A DNA stretch of 6,426 nt from an uncultured Clostridia bacterium (lineage in GTDB: Bacteria; Bacillota; Clostridia; Christensenellales; Borkfalkiaceae). Positions 5,748 to 6,426 of this stretch are shown one piece after another. Each line of letters starts with the position of its first letter. The stretch's first letter is position 1. The stretch is from the NCBI GenBank assembly GCA_944376035.1, contig CALWBJ010000202.1:1-6426 (forward strand), given 5' to 3'. A program made the translations under genes and the position numbers. The notes under the pieces were generated by a model. The model was given only the letters and a program-made list of their open reading frames with translations. It was not told the DNA's origin and made no database searches.

Positions 5748-6426
5748 ATGACCGATTTTTTTGAAAATGACAATTTGGAAATAACAGTCACCTCTGCGAC
5801 GGGTGTGGAAAAAGTTACCAAAAGCGAACTTAAAAGGCTTTTCGGTAAAGACCTTCCCGCCAATCGCGGCGCCATTTCTTTCTGCGGCACCGCCGAAGAC
5901 GTCGTTTCGTGCAATATGCGTCTTCGGACGGCAGACAGGGTATATGTGAAAACTGCGGAATTTTCCGCGCCTGATTTTGACAGTCTTTATGACGGGGTAA
6001 GGGCGGTGGACTGGCAAAGGATATTTCCGAAGGACGCCTTGATTAAAATTAACGGCAAATGCCATAAAAGTAAACTTTTTGCTATTTCCGCGTGTCAGAG
6101 CGTAATAAAAAAGGCGATTGCGGACAAACTTTGTTCGGTGTATAAAATGAGTTCGCTCCCGGAGACGGGCGGGGAATATTCGTTAGAATTCAGAATAGAG
6201 TCGGACGTTGCGCGTATATTGCTCGATACGAGCGGGACGGGACTTCATAAGCGCGGATACAGAGATTTAGTGGGCATAGCGCCTATTAAAGAGACGCTTG
6301 CCGCCGCGCTTGTACTCCTATCGGATTTTTATTTCGAGCGACCGTTTGCCGACCCTTTCTGCGGCTCGTGTACGATACCGATAGAAGCGGCCATGATTAC
6401 ATTAAACATTGCTCCCTGCATTACCA
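5748..6426 (+). CDS. THUMP-domain class I SAM-dependent RNA methyltransferase (N-terminal part)
   Basis: The first 226 codons are visible and the gene runs off the right edge. The family (RlmL N-terminal half, B. subtilis YpsC-like) methylates guanine N2 or similar positions in rRNA, with S-adenosylmethionine as the methyl donor. Residues about 10-60 match the N-terminal ferredoxin-like part (ITVTSATGVEKVTKSELKRL), and about 65-160 the THUMP RNA-binding domain. LDTSGTGLHKRGYR (159-172) and PIKETLAAALV (179-189) are hallmark linker sequences, and DPFCGSCTIPIEAA (202-215) is SAM motif I. Motif I usually reads CGSGT; here the second Gly is Cys208. The catalytic (N/D)PP(Y/F) motif would lie outside the window. 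The ATG is the first start after an in-frame TAA three codons upstream, but its ribosome binding site is weak (only GGA at a suitable distance). No YpsC-versus-RlmL choice is made, so no symbol is given. Confidence 0.9.
   Translation, partial: MTDFFENDNLEITVTSATGVEKVTKSELKRLFGKDLPANRGAISFCGTAEDVVSCNMRLRTADRVYVKTAEFSAPDFDSLYDGVRAVDWQRIFPKDALIKINGKCHKSKLFAISACQSVIKKAIADKLCSVYKMSSLPETGGEYSLEFRIESDVARILLDTSGTGLHKRGYRDLVGIAPIKETLAAALVLLSDFYFERPFADPFCGSCTIPIEAAMITLNIAPCIT

Noticed and set aside
5724..6065. Minus-strand open frame opposite the RNA methyltransferase
   Set aside because: The plus-strand frame has clear THUMP methyltransferase motifs, and the minus frame resembles nothing known.

Overview
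The window looks like chromosomal DNA from a low-GC, anaerobic Clostridia-type Firmicute, perhaps an uncultured gut lineage. This is an inference. It rests on an Rnf complex in the order rnfC-rnfD-rnfG, a NusG-domain-II/Gx-transporter pair next to it, strong AAGGAGG-type ribosome binding sites, sigma-A-like promoters, and coding DNA much richer in G+C than the very A/T-rich gaps. No mobile element, CRISPR array, tRNA or rRNA gene was seen.

Layout, left to right. Positions 1-2553 on the minus strand hold the start of an rnf operon, transcribed rnfC > rnfD > rnfG, with rnfG cut by the left edge. The usual remaining genes (rnfE, rnfA, rnfB) would lie beyond position 1. Positions 2554-2820 are an A-rich gap with a possible promoter and an imperfect A-rich repeat. 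Positions 2821-3861 on the minus strand hold two tightly packed genes: a membrane-anchored NusG domain II protein, then a Gx-transporter (Hpre_diP_synt_I family) membrane protein. No terminator is visible between this pair and rnfC, so they may be co-transcribed. Positions 3862-4135 hold a promoter for the pair, a perfect 20-bp palindrome and a 16-bp-stem terminator. Positions 4136-5422 on the minus strand encode a 12-helix membrane protein of unknown function. By eye it is built from three copies of a four-helix module. Positions 5423-5747 are a divergent promoter region with good promoters on both strands. From 5748 to the right edge, on the plus strand, is the N-terminal part of a THUMP-domain RNA methyltransferase.

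How the genes work together. Rnf couples electron transfer from reduced ferredoxin to NAD+ with pumping of Na+ or H+ across the membrane. RnfC has the NADH/FMN site and two [4Fe-4S] cluster motifs. RnfD carries a TGAT motif for covalent FMN. RnfG is a membrane-anchored flavoprotein. The NusG-II and Gx proteins are thought to be linked to Rnf mainly because they recur beside it, and their biochemical role is not settled. The 12-helix protein and the RNA methyltransferase appear to be separate units.

The most unusual items are the threefold repeat in the 428-residue membrane protein, a Gly-to-Cys change in the SAM-binding motif of the methyltransferase, and two unexplained palindromes in the gaps. 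I found no convincing entirely new system.
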